Shown here: piece by piece, positions 1-7,714 of the stretch | Numbering within the stretch: the first letter of the stretch is position 1 | How the letters are laid out: each line of letters opens with the position of its first letter | Source: Campylobacter fetus subsp. fetus | GTDB lineage: Bacteria > Campylobacterota > Campylobacteria > Campylobacterales > Campylobacteraceae | Reading direction: 5' to 3' | DNA length: 64,000 bases | Assembly: GCF_900475935.1 (NCBI RefSeq) | Contig: NZ_LS483431.1 | Coordinates: forward strand, 1,674,001 to 1,738,000 | Notes under the pieces: model-generated | The model's input: only the letters and a program-made list of their open reading frames with translations | Databases searched by the model: none | Told to the model about the DNA's origin: nothing | Made by a program: the position numbers and the translations under genes

Positions 1-1
1 C

Positions 2-388
2 GTACTAAAAGACTGTACGCATGATGAAATAGTAAATACATATGATAATACTATACTATATACCGATTATGTTATGAATAAAATAATAAATATGCTAAAA
101 GATTCTAAATTTGAGACCGGGCTCCTTTACGTAAGTGATCACGGCGAGAGTTTGGGAGAAAACGGATTATATTTGCACGGTATGCCTTATGCTTTTGCTC
201 CGGATTTTCAAATACATGTTCCTGCCATACTTTGGTTAAACGACAATAAAAAATTAGATGAATTGAGCAGATTAAAAGATGAGAATTTATCACAAGACTA
301 TGTTTTTCACTCTATGCTTGGATTTTTTAGTATAGATTCAAACGTGTATGATAACAATCTGGACTTATTTGCTAAGGATATAAAGTGA
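2..388 (+). CDS. eptC: Phosphoethanolamine transferase, C-terminal part (5' end outside window)
   Basis: The reading frame is open from the window's first bases, so only about the last 128 residues are seen. They belong to the sulfatase-fold catalytic domain of the EptA/EptC family, which moves phosphoethanolamine from phosphatidylethanolamine onto lipid A, core sugars or the flagellar rod in the periplasm. Visible family marks are NTYDNTILYTDYV, the metal-binding SDHGESLGEN block and a later histidine in YLHGMPY. Its TGA stop overlaps the GTG start of dgkA by four bases (GTGA), so the two are probably translated together. This makes sense because the reaction leaves diacylglycerol, the substrate of DgkA. 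C. jejuni has the same gene pair. The symbol is inferred from that synteny. Confidence 0.9.
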   Translation, partial: VLKDCTHDEIVNTYDNTILYTDYVMNKIINMLKDSKFETGLLYVSDHGESLGENGLYLHGMPYAFAPDFQIHVPAILWLNDNKKLDELSRLKDENLSQDYVFHSMLGFFSIDSNVYDNNLDLFAKDIK

Positions 389-747
389 GAAATCAACCGA
401 AATATAGCTTTTTTAAAAACTCATCATATGCCTTTAGCGGACTTTTTGATATCATATCTAGCGAAAAAAGCTTTAAAATAGAACTAGCCATCATAATTCC
501 TCTACTTATCGTATCTGTTTTTTTAAATTTAACCCTAAGCGAACATCTACTTTTAGCCGCCGTGCTATTTTTGATTCTTGTAGTAGAGTGTATCAACTCA
601 TCTATAGAAAGAGCCGTAGACCTTACTACGACAAACTATCATATACTAGCTAAAAAAGCAAAAGACGCTGCAAGTGCGGCTGTGTTTTTAAGTATATGTT
701 TAGCGGGATTAGTATGGATAAGTATAATTTTAAATTTAATATTCTAA
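385..747 (+). CDS. dgkA: Diacylglycerol kinase (prokaryotic, DgkA)
   Basis: A 120-residue inner-membrane protein with three hydrophobic segments, the usual size of the DgkA family. It phosphorylates diacylglycerol to phosphatidic acid so that lipid used up by phosphoethanolamine transfer can be recycled. The conserved active-site stretch ECINSSIERAVDL and the later KAKDAASAAVFLS match the family's E-A-I-N-S and K-D-x-x-S-A-A motifs. The start is GTG at 385, inside the stop of the preceding transferase. The 3' end overlaps the next gene by about 34 bases, so the three genes form one transcript. Confidence 0.93.
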   Translation: MRNQPKYSFFKNSSYAFSGLFDIISSEKSFKIELAIIIPLLIVSVFLNLTLSEHLLLAAVLFLILVVECINSSIERAVDLTTTNYHILAKKAKDAASAAVFLSICLAGLVWISIILNLIF

Positions 748-977
748 CAAAACTCTTTAAAAAAATTCTAGGCGAAAAGAAAACGCTTATAATGGAGCTT
801 CTAGTAGAAAATATGGATGAAAAATATCTTGTAAAATATACTATAAAAGAGATTTGCGATGAGCTCGAAGTAAGCAAACCCACAGTTATTCAGACCTTCA
901 AGCTCTTAGAGGAAAAAGGCGTTTTAACAAAGATAAAAAACGGTTTATATAGACTTAATTTATCAGATGAGTTATGA
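714..977 (+). CDS. Small winged-helix regulator (MarR/ArsR/RepL-like)
   Basis: An 87-residue protein if started at ATG 714; an ATG at 696 would add six residues. The middle (IKEICDELEVSKPTVIQTFKLLEEKG) is a clear helix-turn-helix followed by a wing (VLTKIKNGLYRLN), as in small winged-helix regulators and RepL-type proteins. No metal-binding cysteine pair is visible, so metal sensing as in typical ArsR proteins is not supported. It overlaps the end of dgkA and sits where C. jejuni carries a putative ArsR-family regulator after dgkA. Its 3' end overlaps the convergent mntP gene by 23 bases. The target is unknown. Confidence 0.7.
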   Translation: MDKYNFKFNILTKLFKKILGEKKTLIMELLVENMDEKYLVKYTIKEICDELEVSKPTVIQTFKLLEEKGVLTKIKNGLYRLNLSDEL

Positions 978-1500
978 TAATTTTACAGCCTATCAAAATA
1001 AGTATAACGCCGCCAAGAACTAGAGCTTTGCTTTCTAACATTTCGCCCAAAACTCTGCCCATGTAACTAGCAATAACGCATAAAACAAAACATACCAAGC
1101 CTATCACAAAAGCCGCGATAGCTATATTTATCTCTTCAAAACTAAAAGTAATTCCTACGGCAAGCGCATCTAAACTAGTCGCAAAAGCTCCTAACATAAG
1201 CATTCTTAAACTTAAATTTAAACTACAATGTACGCTAATCTGTCGACTCTCTTTTATCATTTTTATACCTAAAAATAGCAAAATAGCAAAAGCTACGTAA
1301 TGATCTATATAAGATATAAACCCAACAAATGCGAGACCCAAAAAATAACCGATAACCGGCATAAAAGCTTGAAATATTCCAAACAAAAAAGACATTTTAA
1401 AAATTTGCAAAGCTTTTATGTTCATACACCTTGCGCCGTTTGCCATACTTATAGCCACACTGTCCATTGCTAAAGCGATAGATAAAAAAATCAGCTCCAT
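955..1500 (-). CDS. mntP: Manganese efflux pump MntP
   Basis: A 181-residue, six-segment membrane protein of the MntP (YebN) family, which exports Mn2+ from the cytoplasm. The first half contains the family pattern ALAMDSVAISMANG and the second half the related SLDALAVGITFS, each with an intramembrane aspartate expected for cation passage. This internal repeat is typical of the family. It converges on and overlaps the winged-helix gene by 23 bases. No riboswitch was identified in the short gap upstream (1501-1587). Confidence 0.93.
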   Translation of the reverse strand: MELIFLSIALAMDSVAISMANGARCMNIKALQIFKMSFLFGIFQAFMPVIGYFLGLAFVGFISYIDHYVAFAILLFLGIKMIKESRQISVHCSLNLSLRMLMLGAFATSLDALAVGITFSFEEINIAIAAFVIGLVCFVLCVIASYMGRVLGEMLESKALVLGGVILILIGCKIIITHLIN

Positions 1501-1587
1501 TATTATCCTTATTTTAAAAAGAGTGTAATTATATCTTAATTTACATTATGCTAAAATTAACGCATTTTTTATTGAAAGAAGATTAAG

Positions 1588-2496
1588 TTGAAAAAGAGTG
1601 TCATAGCTGAGATCTTGCTTATTTTTGTAGCGATCTCTTGGGGAATGACGTTTGTACCGGTAGCCGAAGCTATAAAAAGCGTTAATGTTTTTAGCTTTTT
1701 GTTTTGGAGATTTTTAATCGCTACTATTTTTATGTTTGTTTTTTGCATCAAAATATGTAAATTTGATAAAAAATCAATTTATTATGGTTTATTTTTAGGA
1801 TTTTGGTTATTTTGCGGATTTGCTTTTCAGACATATGCGCTCAAATACTCATATAGCTCAACAGTAGCATTTATCACAGGATTAAGCGTCGTTTTAGTAC
1901 CGTTTTTGATGCTTGTATTTTTTAAGCAAAGTGTGAATAAATTTGCATTTGGAGGAGCTCTTATAGCTTTTATCGGACTATATTTTCTTAGCGGCACGGG
2001 AGAATTTGGGCTTGGTAAAGGCGAAATTCTATCCATTATTTGCGCTGTTTGTTATGCTTTGCATATCTCATTTACAGGAGTTTTGGTTAGCAAATGTAAT
2101 ATTTATGCGATGGTAATTTGCGAATTTTTTGCCGTGACGATTTTAAGCTTTTTTGGAGCGATATTTTTTGAGAGTGGCGATACAAATTCATTATTTCAAG
2201 GACTTCAAATTAGTTTTGAAACAGAGTTTTTAATGGCACTTATAGTCTGCGCTCTATTTGCTACCGTATTTGCATTTTTCGTACAAAGCTACGCTCAAAT
2301 TTATACAACTGCTACAAAAACAGCTTTGATATTCACGCTTGAGCCAGTAAGCGCCGGATTAGCCGGTTATTATATCGCAAATGAAATTTTAAGCGTAACG
2401 CAGGTACTAGGAGCTACGGCTATACTTTTTGGAGTGCTGTTTAGCGAAATAGGTTCAAATTTAATAAAGCAAGCGACTCTTAAATTTGAAAATTAA
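1588..2496 (+). CDS. EamA/DMT-family permease
   Basis: A 302-residue inner-membrane protein with ten hydrophobic segments in two EamA repeats (roughly residues 5-135 and 145-290), the drug/metabolite transporter fold. The first repeat has the usual AISWGMTFVPVAEAI entry helix and the second ends with FTLEPVSAGLAGYYIANE, the family's conserved E-P block. The substrate cannot be read from the sequence. The start is a TTG at 1588 with a GAAAGAAG-type ribosome site just upstream. Its stop codon overlaps the stop of the convergent znuB gene. It is unrelated by position to the other DMT gene at 53.8 kb. Confidence 0.85.
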   Translation: MKKSVIAEILLIFVAISWGMTFVPVAEAIKSVNVFSFLFWRFLIATIFMFVFCIKICKFDKKSIYYGLFLGFWLFCGFAFQTYALKYSYSSTVAFITGLSVVLVPFLMLVFFKQSVNKFAFGGALIAFIGLYFLSGTGEFGLGKGEILSIICAVCYALHISFTGVLVSKCNIYAMVICEFFAVTILSFFGAIFFESGDTNSLFQGLQISFETEFLMALIVCALFATVFAFFVQSYAQIYTTATKTALIFTLEPVSAGLAGYYIANEILSVTQVLGATAILFGVLFSEIGSNLIKQATLKFEN

Positions 2497-3320
2497 ATTT
2501 GAGTTTTATTTTTTAGCTTAGACTTAAATGTGCAAAATACCTCAACACCAAAAAAGCAGATCGTGGCGACTAAGATAATGCTAGCACCACTCGTAAGATT
2601 ATAACTATAACTAAGCCACAAACCAAAAATAGTGAAAAGTGCAGATATAACGCCTGCTAAAATCATCATAATACCTAAATTCGGACTAAACTTTTCAGCG
2701 ATATAAGGAGGTATAGTAAGAAGAGCTATAACAAGTATAAGTCCGACTACTCTTATAGTGGCTACCACGCAAAGAGACATAAGAGCCGTCATTGCATAGT
2801 ATAAAAGCGTTGTGTCGACTCCTCTAAGTTTAGCAAACTCGCTATCAAAACTTACTGCGCAAATTTGCCTATAAAGTCCTATACTAAAAGCTATAAAAAG
2901 CAGATCTATGAAAGCCATAAACCATAAATCACTGCTAGAAACAGCCAAAATCGATCCAAAAAGATAACTCATAAGATCGCTATTATATCCTGGAGTAATA
3001 TCTATAAAAATAATACCTATAGCCATACCAAACGCCCATATAGCACCTATTATGCTATCTGTACGATCTCTATTTTTAAGGCTTATAAAAGCTATTAAAA
3101 GTCCAAGTGCTATGGCAAAAAAAGTAGCACCCAAAAGTGGACTTAAGCCTAAAAAAAATGCTATTCCTATACCGCCATATGCTCCGTGCGCAACTCCGCC
3201 TGCTATAAAAGTCATTTTATTTACAACTATAAGAGAGCCCATAATGCCACACGCCACGCTTACTAATATTCCGGCAAAAAGAGCATTTTGCATAAAACTA
3301 AAACTAAAAGCGTCTATCAT
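2493..3320 (-). CDS. znuB: Zinc ABC transporter permease (ZnuB type)
   Basis: A 275-residue membrane protein with about eight hydrophobic segments, of the ABC-3 family that forms the channel of zinc or manganese importers. Family blocks include GGVAHGAYGGIGIAF and the coupling region LRGVDTTLLYY, plus VVGLILVIALLTIPP near the third quarter. It is the last gene of a four-gene minus-strand operon (znuA, NicO gene, znuC, znuB), each junction overlapping by four bases. Zinc is inferred from the ZnuA partner, which has a histidine-rich loop and a ZinT domain. Confidence 0.9.
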   Translation of the reverse strand: MIDAFSFSFMQNALFAGILVSVACGIMGSLIVVNKMTFIAGGVAHGAYGGIGIAFFLGLSPLLGATFFAIALGLLIAFISLKNRDRTDSIIGAIWAFGMAIGIIFIDITPGYNSDLMSYLFGSILAVSSSDLWFMAFIDLLFIAFSIGLYRQICAVSFDSEFAKLRGVDTTLLYYAMTALMSLCVVATIRVVGLILVIALLTIPPYIAEKFSPNLGIMMILAGVISALFTIFGLWLSYSYNLTSGASIILVATICFFGVEVFCTFKSKLKNKTQI

Positions 3321-4072
3321 ACATGCTCCTTACAGCCGCACTTTTTTAAAGCTATCTCAACATCACAAAAATGATCGTGAGAGCGACTCAAATGCTCTAT
3401 AAAACTCTGCTTGTCTCTACCGTCTATGCTATGCAAAAACAGTTCGCGACTAACATAAGCAACCTTACTAGCAAAACTTATAGCCATATTTATATCATGA
3501 CTTACTATAACTATACCTATACCAGTTGCGTTTATATCTTTAAGTCTAGTATAAATTTCTGCCTGACCCTCTGTGTCTATACTAGCCGTAGGCTCATCTA
3601 GCATAAGAATTTTAGCATCGCTGCAAAGTGCTCTTGCTATATAAACTCTTTGTCTCTCTCCGCCGCTTAATTCTCCTATTCCTCTTTTATAAAAATCTTG
3701 CATAGAAACTTTTTTAAGTGCATTCATAGCTAATTCTTTATCTTTTTTTGAGTAAAATCCAAATATTTTATTATCCAGTCTACCCATTAAAACAATTTCT
3801 AAAACACTCATAGGAAATGCTTTATTTATAGGTATATGCTGAGGAACATACCCTATAAATTTACAGAGCTCTTTTGGGCTTTTACCGTCTATTAATACGC
3901 TGCCTTTTAAAGGAGCGATAAGACCTAACATAAGACGCAAAAGACTGCTTTTGCCGCCTCCGTTCGGTCCTATTATGCTAAGAAAATCACTAGAATGATA
4001 GACTAAACTTATGTTTTTTAAGATAGTAGAGCCGTCATAACCAAATGTTACGTTTTTTAATTCTACTGTCAT
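3317..4072 (-). CDS. znuC: Zinc ABC transporter ATP-binding protein (ZnuC type)
   Basis: A 251-residue ABC ATPase with Walker A GPNGGGKSS, signature LSGGERQR, Walker B ILMLDEPTAS and the switch histidine in IVSHD. It powers the ZnuB channel. The C-terminal tail, SHDHFCDVEIALKKCGCKEHV or close to it, is rich in histidine and cysteine, common in metal-importer ATPases and possibly a metal sensor or chelating tail. It overlaps both neighbours by four bases, so the operon is translationally coupled. Confidence 0.93.
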   Translation of the reverse strand: MTVELKNVTFGYDGSTILKNISLVYHSSDFLSIIGPNGGGKSSLLRLMLGLIAPLKGSVLIDGKSPKELCKFIGYVPQHIPINKAFPMSVLEIVLMGRLDNKIFGFYSKKDKELAMNALKKVSMQDFYKRGIGELSGGERQRVYIARALCSDAKILMLDEPTASIDTEGQAEIYTRLKDINATGIGIVIVSHDINMAISFASKVAYVSRELFLHSIDGRDKQSFIEHLSRSHDHFCDVEIALKKCGCKEHV

Positions 4073-5610
4073 AAAACACTAACTCTACTTGAAATAATAA
4101 ACATATAAACACCAAGAACTATCATTAAAGCAAGAGCTAAAAACTCAAGATAAACTCTAAGATTTTTAAATTTAAATAACGAATCATTCATACTTTTACC
4201 AAATACCGCCGCTATAAATATCACACTAGCCATACCAAGACCTATCATAAAAGCACTTGCCAATCCTATACCAAAACTACCTAAACTAAATGCTAAAACA
4301 AAAACAAGCACTGTTCCTGGGCAAGGTACAAGAGCTGCGGCAAAAACAAGCATCCACTCATAAACCGAGCGAGGAAATCCTGAAGAAAAAGAGGCGCAAA
4401 CACAGCCGCAAGTACCGTTATGTTCATGATTCGAATTTGAATAGTTAAAAATTTTGGTATATATTTTGGATTGATCGCTAATTGTTTTAAATTTAATTTT
4501 TTTTGATTTGAAAAATATCTTTAATTTAGTAAAAATCATAAAAATAGCTATTAATATAATTATGACGGCCGAGATTTTTGTCGTGATACTAGCAGCTTCG
4601 TTTGTAGCTTTTGTTATAAAAGCATTTATAACAAACATCATAACATAAACCAAAATCAACGCTCCAATAACATGCAAAAAGCCGATTTTTAAGGACAAGC
4701 TGATCGCCTTCATATAACTAGCGCGGTTAGCCGCAAAATAGCTAGTAGTAAGAAGTTTTCCATGTCCCGGACCAGCAGCATGTAAAAATCCATAAACAAA
4801 CGAAACTAGCAAAATAGCAAACACTCCAGAACCGCTGCTATCTTTAATAAGCATCTTTAAATTATCAAGATAATTTGTACTAACTTTTGCTAAAAGATTA
4901 TATTTTTCTTCATCGATTCTATCTATATCTTTTAAAGAATCCAAAGTAGCGTTTTGCGTAGAGTCGTATTTTGGACTTTCATCCGCATTTGAGGGGTTCG
5001 TATTTTTAGGTATTATACTAGCTAAACTAGGCTTATCGGGATTTGTTTTTTTCTCTTTATCAATCTCGTAAAATGCAATATTTAAATTTATATTTGGATT
5101 GATGAAAAGTCCACTTTTTGTCTCATATGCACTAGAATCTGCGATTTTGAAGTTAAAATACTCTTGCGTATCAAATATACTTATTCGAATTACTCTACCA
5201 TCTTTTAAATCCAAATTTAAAGGAAATAAAAATGTAAAAACGAGTCTTCCGTCCTCGATAGCGGTTTTTACCTCATTTGCTTTTAAATTTAGTTTTTTGC
5301 TTTTTTCCTCTCCGTCATAATACGAAAAATCCATTAAATAATCTTTAGGCTCCAAATAGTCCAAAAGAGCTTTTTGAATCTCTGATAATTCATCTTCTTC
5401 TAGTTTTAAATTTGAGTTTATATCATATGTTTTAAAAGTCAATTCGGTAAAATTCTCAGAAAATATCCATTTGACTTTTGCATCTTTTATTTTATCATCA
5501 TCTTCGATAAAACTTATCTCAGTATGAGCCGTAGGTGAATAAAGTGAGCAAAGCGCGCATCCAAACGCACTTTGCAATAATAAAATTAAAGTTAAAAAAA
5601 CTACTTTCAT
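4069..5610 (-). CDS. NicO/RcnA-family metal transporter with N-terminal DUF1007-like domain
   Basis: A 513-residue protein. Residues 1-17 look like a signal peptide (LLLQSAFGCALC). Residues about 18-190 are a soluble, beta-rich region resembling DUF1007, with acidic patches. A low-complexity linker (about 195-240, rich in N, P, S) follows. The last 260 residues form a six-segment NicO/RcnA nickel-cobalt transporter domain with the diagnostic HAAGPGHGK block and a second LVPCPGTVL block. Between them is a cytoplasmic or periplasmic loop with metal-binding character (NSNHEHNGTCGCVC). The gene lies between znuA and znuC with four-base overlaps, so it is made with the zinc importer. Whether it exports Ni/Co or moves zinc is not shown. 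Confidence 0.83.
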   Translation of the reverse strand: MKVVFLTLILLLQSAFGCALCSLYSPTAHTEISFIEDDDKIKDAKVKWIFSENFTELTFKTYDINSNLKLEEDELSEIQKALLDYLEPKDYLMDFSYYDGEEKSKKLNLKANEVKTAIEDGRLVFTFLFPLNLDLKDGRVIRISIFDTQEYFNFKIADSSAYETKSGLFINPNINLNIAFYEIDKEKKTNPDKPSLASIIPKNTNPSNADESPKYDSTQNATLDSLKDIDRIDEEKYNLLAKVSTNYLDNLKMLIKDSSGSGVFAILLVSFVYGFLHAAGPGHGKLLTTSYFAANRASYMKAISLSLKIGFLHVIGALILVYVMMFVINAFITKATNEAASITTKISAVIIILIAIFMIFTKLKIFFKSKKIKFKTISDQSKIYTKIFNYSNSNHEHNGTCGCVCASFSSGFPRSVYEWMLVFAAALVPCPGTVLVFVLAFSLGSFGIGLASAFMIGLGMASVIFIAAVFGKSMNDSLFKFKNLRVYLEFLALALMIVLGVYMFIISSRVSVL

Positions 5611-7016
5611 AAACCTTCTTTAAATGCATTTGCCGTATTTTTCATACTTTCTACCCAATCCTCGGCTAAATTATCTATCTCTACAACATTTGCACCGGCT
5701 TCTTTAGCTATAAGCTGTGCTGCTTTTTTAGAAAACTGCGGCGCTACAAAGATAACTTTTACGTTCTCTTCTTTGGCTTCTTTTATGATATTTGCCAACT
5801 GAGCCGGTTTTGGCTCTTTTCCTTCAGTCTCTATAGCTATTTGATTTAAGCCGTAGCGCTTAGCAAAATACACCCACGACGGATGGTAAACTATGAAATT
5901 TCTATTTTTTACAGAAGCTAGTTGCTCTTTTATATAACTATCTAGCATATCAAGTTCATTTTGAAATTTAGCTAAATTTGCTTCATATAAAGCTTTATTT
6001 TTAGGATAATGAGCTATTAAAGCGTCGGCTATATTTTTAGCTTGTATTTTAACAAGAAGAGGATCAACCCAGATATGAGTATCAAAATTCCTGTCTATAT
6101 GTTCTAACATATCTTCTATGATATCTGCTTTTTTCATATTTGATTTATAAAAAGTAGGCCAATTTTCAAGTTCTAAACTAAGAGTTTTAAAACTATCATC
6201 TCCCATATAAATATGAAAATGAGAGATTTTTGCAGGACCGATCTCATGGTCGCTAAACTGAATAAATTTAGGTGCATTACTATTTTTATCTATATTTTCC
6301 AACTGATACCTGACACCTTTTTTACCGCTTTTATATGTTAGAATTTCATAACCTTTATAAGCATATTTTCCAGTATTTACACCGTTAGAAGTATAAAAAC
6401 TTATATTACCGTTGTTTATAACTATACGATTTATACTGCTTTTATAGCCTTTTTCATACTGTTTTTTATACTCGTTGAAATTTTTATCGCTATTTGGAGA
6501 GCTTGCCTTGGCTTCTAAAACAGGGTCAAGACTACCATCGATCAAATACGGATATACACTATTAAAATCTCCGTTCCAGTCGCTGATATCTCTATCTTTT
6601 ACATCATTATCATCAAAAATTCCGTAATAACTATCTTTATGTTGTTTAGCGTGATCGTGTTTTTCATGGTCGTGATCTCCATGCTCATGAGCCTCGCTAG
6701 TTATAAGCGGAACACCTTTTTGAGTTTTGATTATATCTAAGCTCGGATAGCTTTTAGCAAATCTTGGAAGCCACGTATTTTCGTATTCCATTCCAACGGC
6801 AAAAAATATATCGCTTTTTTCTAGATTTTTCATCTGTTCGGGACGCGGCTCATAAATATGAGGATCGGCACCGGCATTTACCATATAATTTACGTCTACA
6901 CTATCTCCTGCTATTTGCTCAACAAAATACTTCGTAGGTAAAATGCTAGTAGTTACAACTGGTTTTGCATATATAAATGCAGCGCCTATACATAAAACGC
7001 AAAGAAATTTGTTCAT
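5607..7016 (-). CDS. znuA: Zinc-binding protein ZnuA with an inserted ZinT domain
   Basis: A 469-residue periplasmic zinc receptor, far longer than the usual 290-310. After a signal peptide (about 1-17) comes the ZnuA N-lobe with the first zinc histidine in GADPHIYEPRPEQ (His53). A histidine-rich loop spans 110-127. In place of a direct path to the second lobe, residues about 130-308 form a complete ZinT (YodA) domain: DWNGDFNSVYPYLIDG, KGVRYQLE, FIQFSDHEIGPAKISHFHIY with His257, His266 and His268 matching ZinT's zinc ligands. ZnuA then resumes at THIWVDP (His314) and VYHPSW (His378), ending normally. It heads the operon with the NicO gene, znuC and znuB. In streptococcal AdcA the ZinT part is C-terminal, so nesting is unusual. 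Confidence 0.93.
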   Translation of the reverse strand: MNKFLCVLCIGAAFIYAKPVVTTSILPTKYFVEQIAGDSVDVNYMVNAGADPHIYEPRPEQMKNLEKSDIFFAVGMEYENTWLPRFAKSYPSLDIIKTQKGVPLITSEAHEHGDHDHEKHDHAKQHKDSYYGIFDDNDVKDRDISDWNGDFNSVYPYLIDGSLDPVLEAKASSPNSDKNFNEYKKQYEKGYKSSINRIVINNGNISFYTSNGVNTGKYAYKGYEILTYKSGKKGVRYQLENIDKNSNAPKFIQFSDHEIGPAKISHFHIYMGDDSFKTLSLELENWPTFYKSNMKKADIIEDMLEHIDRNFDTHIWVDPLLVKIQAKNIADALIAHYPKNKALYEANLAKFQNELDMLDSYIKEQLASVKNRNFIVYHPSWVYFAKRYGLNQIAIETEGKEPKPAQLANIIKEAKEENVKVIFVAPQFSKKAAQLIAKEAGANVVEIDNLAEDWVESMKNTANAFKEGL

Positions 7017-7060
7017 CTTTTTCCTTTTAAATTTGATATTTTGCAGAGCATTATATCAAA

Positions 7061-7080
7061 TGCAACTTAGTTGCAACTTA
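7061..7080. promoter_or_regulatory. Candidate Fur-family (Zur-like) operator between znuA and the regulator
   Basis: Two overlapping dyads are seen: TGCAACTTAGTTGCA (7061-7075, perfect arms around one base) and AGTTGCAACT (7069-7078, perfect). The unit GCAACTTA is also directly repeated at 7062-7069 and 7073-7080, one helical turn apart (11 bases). The site lies 45 bases before znuA and 120 bases before the divergent Fur-family gene, in otherwise AT-rich DNA, which fits a shared operator. Binding itself is inferred. Confidence 0.5.
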
Positions 7081-7200
7081 ACAGTAAATAATTCAAAAAT
7101 TATATTCTAATATGGCTAAAATTTGACTTATTTTTTATTATATATTTTAAATTTAACTGTTTTTATGATATGATTTTAACCAAAAAAATGAGGTGGTTAA

Positions 7201-7551
7201 ATGAAAGCGACTACTTTTTTACAAAGCCATAATATATCTTCAACTCCGCTTAGAATAGAGTTAGTAAAGATGTTGCAAAACGCAAACAAACCTATAAGTT
7301 ATGATGAGTTTTTGTCTAAAATCAAAGCAAATAAAACAACAATTTATAGAAATTTAGATCTTCTTTTAAGCAAAAATTTGATCATCAAAAATGAAATAGA
7401 GCATAAAAGTTTTTATGAGTTAGCAGATCATGCTAAAGCATATTTTGTATGCGAAACATGCCATGAGATGGAAGAAATCGAAGTTCCAAATTTACCTGGT
7501 AAAAATATAAAAAGTGCCGTTATAAAGGGTATTTGCGAAAAATGCAGCTAG
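7201..7551 (+). CDS. Fur-family metalloregulator, probably Zur-like
   Basis: A 116-residue protein with the Fur fold: an N-terminal winged helix (residues about 10-75, helix NKTTIYRNLDLLLSKNLI) and a short dimerisation part with the histidine and cysteine motifs HAKAYFVCETCHEMEE and a final CEKC. The two CxxC pairs would form the structural zinc site. It is shorter than most Fur or PerR proteins. It is divergent from the znuA operon with nested palindromes between them, so a zinc-responsive (Zur) role is the best guess; PerR or another Fur paralogue remains possible. An RBS-like GAGG stands just before ATG 7201. Confidence 0.85.
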   Translation: MKATTFLQSHNISSTPLRIELVKMLQNANKPISYDEFLSKIKANKTTIYRNLDLLLSKNLIIKNEIEHKSFYELADHAKAYFVCETCHEMEEIEVPNLPGKNIKSAVIKGICEKCS

Positions 7552-7680
7552 TAAGATATTTTAAATTTCCAACAGATAGATTTGATTTTAAGCCTTTTTT
7601 TTATAAAATGATACATTTAAAAAAGGTTAGCAATTGCAAAATACGCTAGTAAAAATAGCTCGCCAAAAACATCAGTATAA

Positions 7681-7714
7681 TGAAAGCATTGGCATAATGA
7701 AAGTATTGGTATTT
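7681..7714. repeat. Imperfect 17-bp tandem duplication
   Basis: Two adjacent 17-base units, TGAAAGCATTGGCATAA (7681-7697) and TGAAAGTATTGGTATTT (7698-7714), agree at 13 of 17 positions. They sit directly before the peroxidase start codon and replace any clear ribosome-binding site. Function unknown; it may be a slip-strand duplication. Confidence 0.6.
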
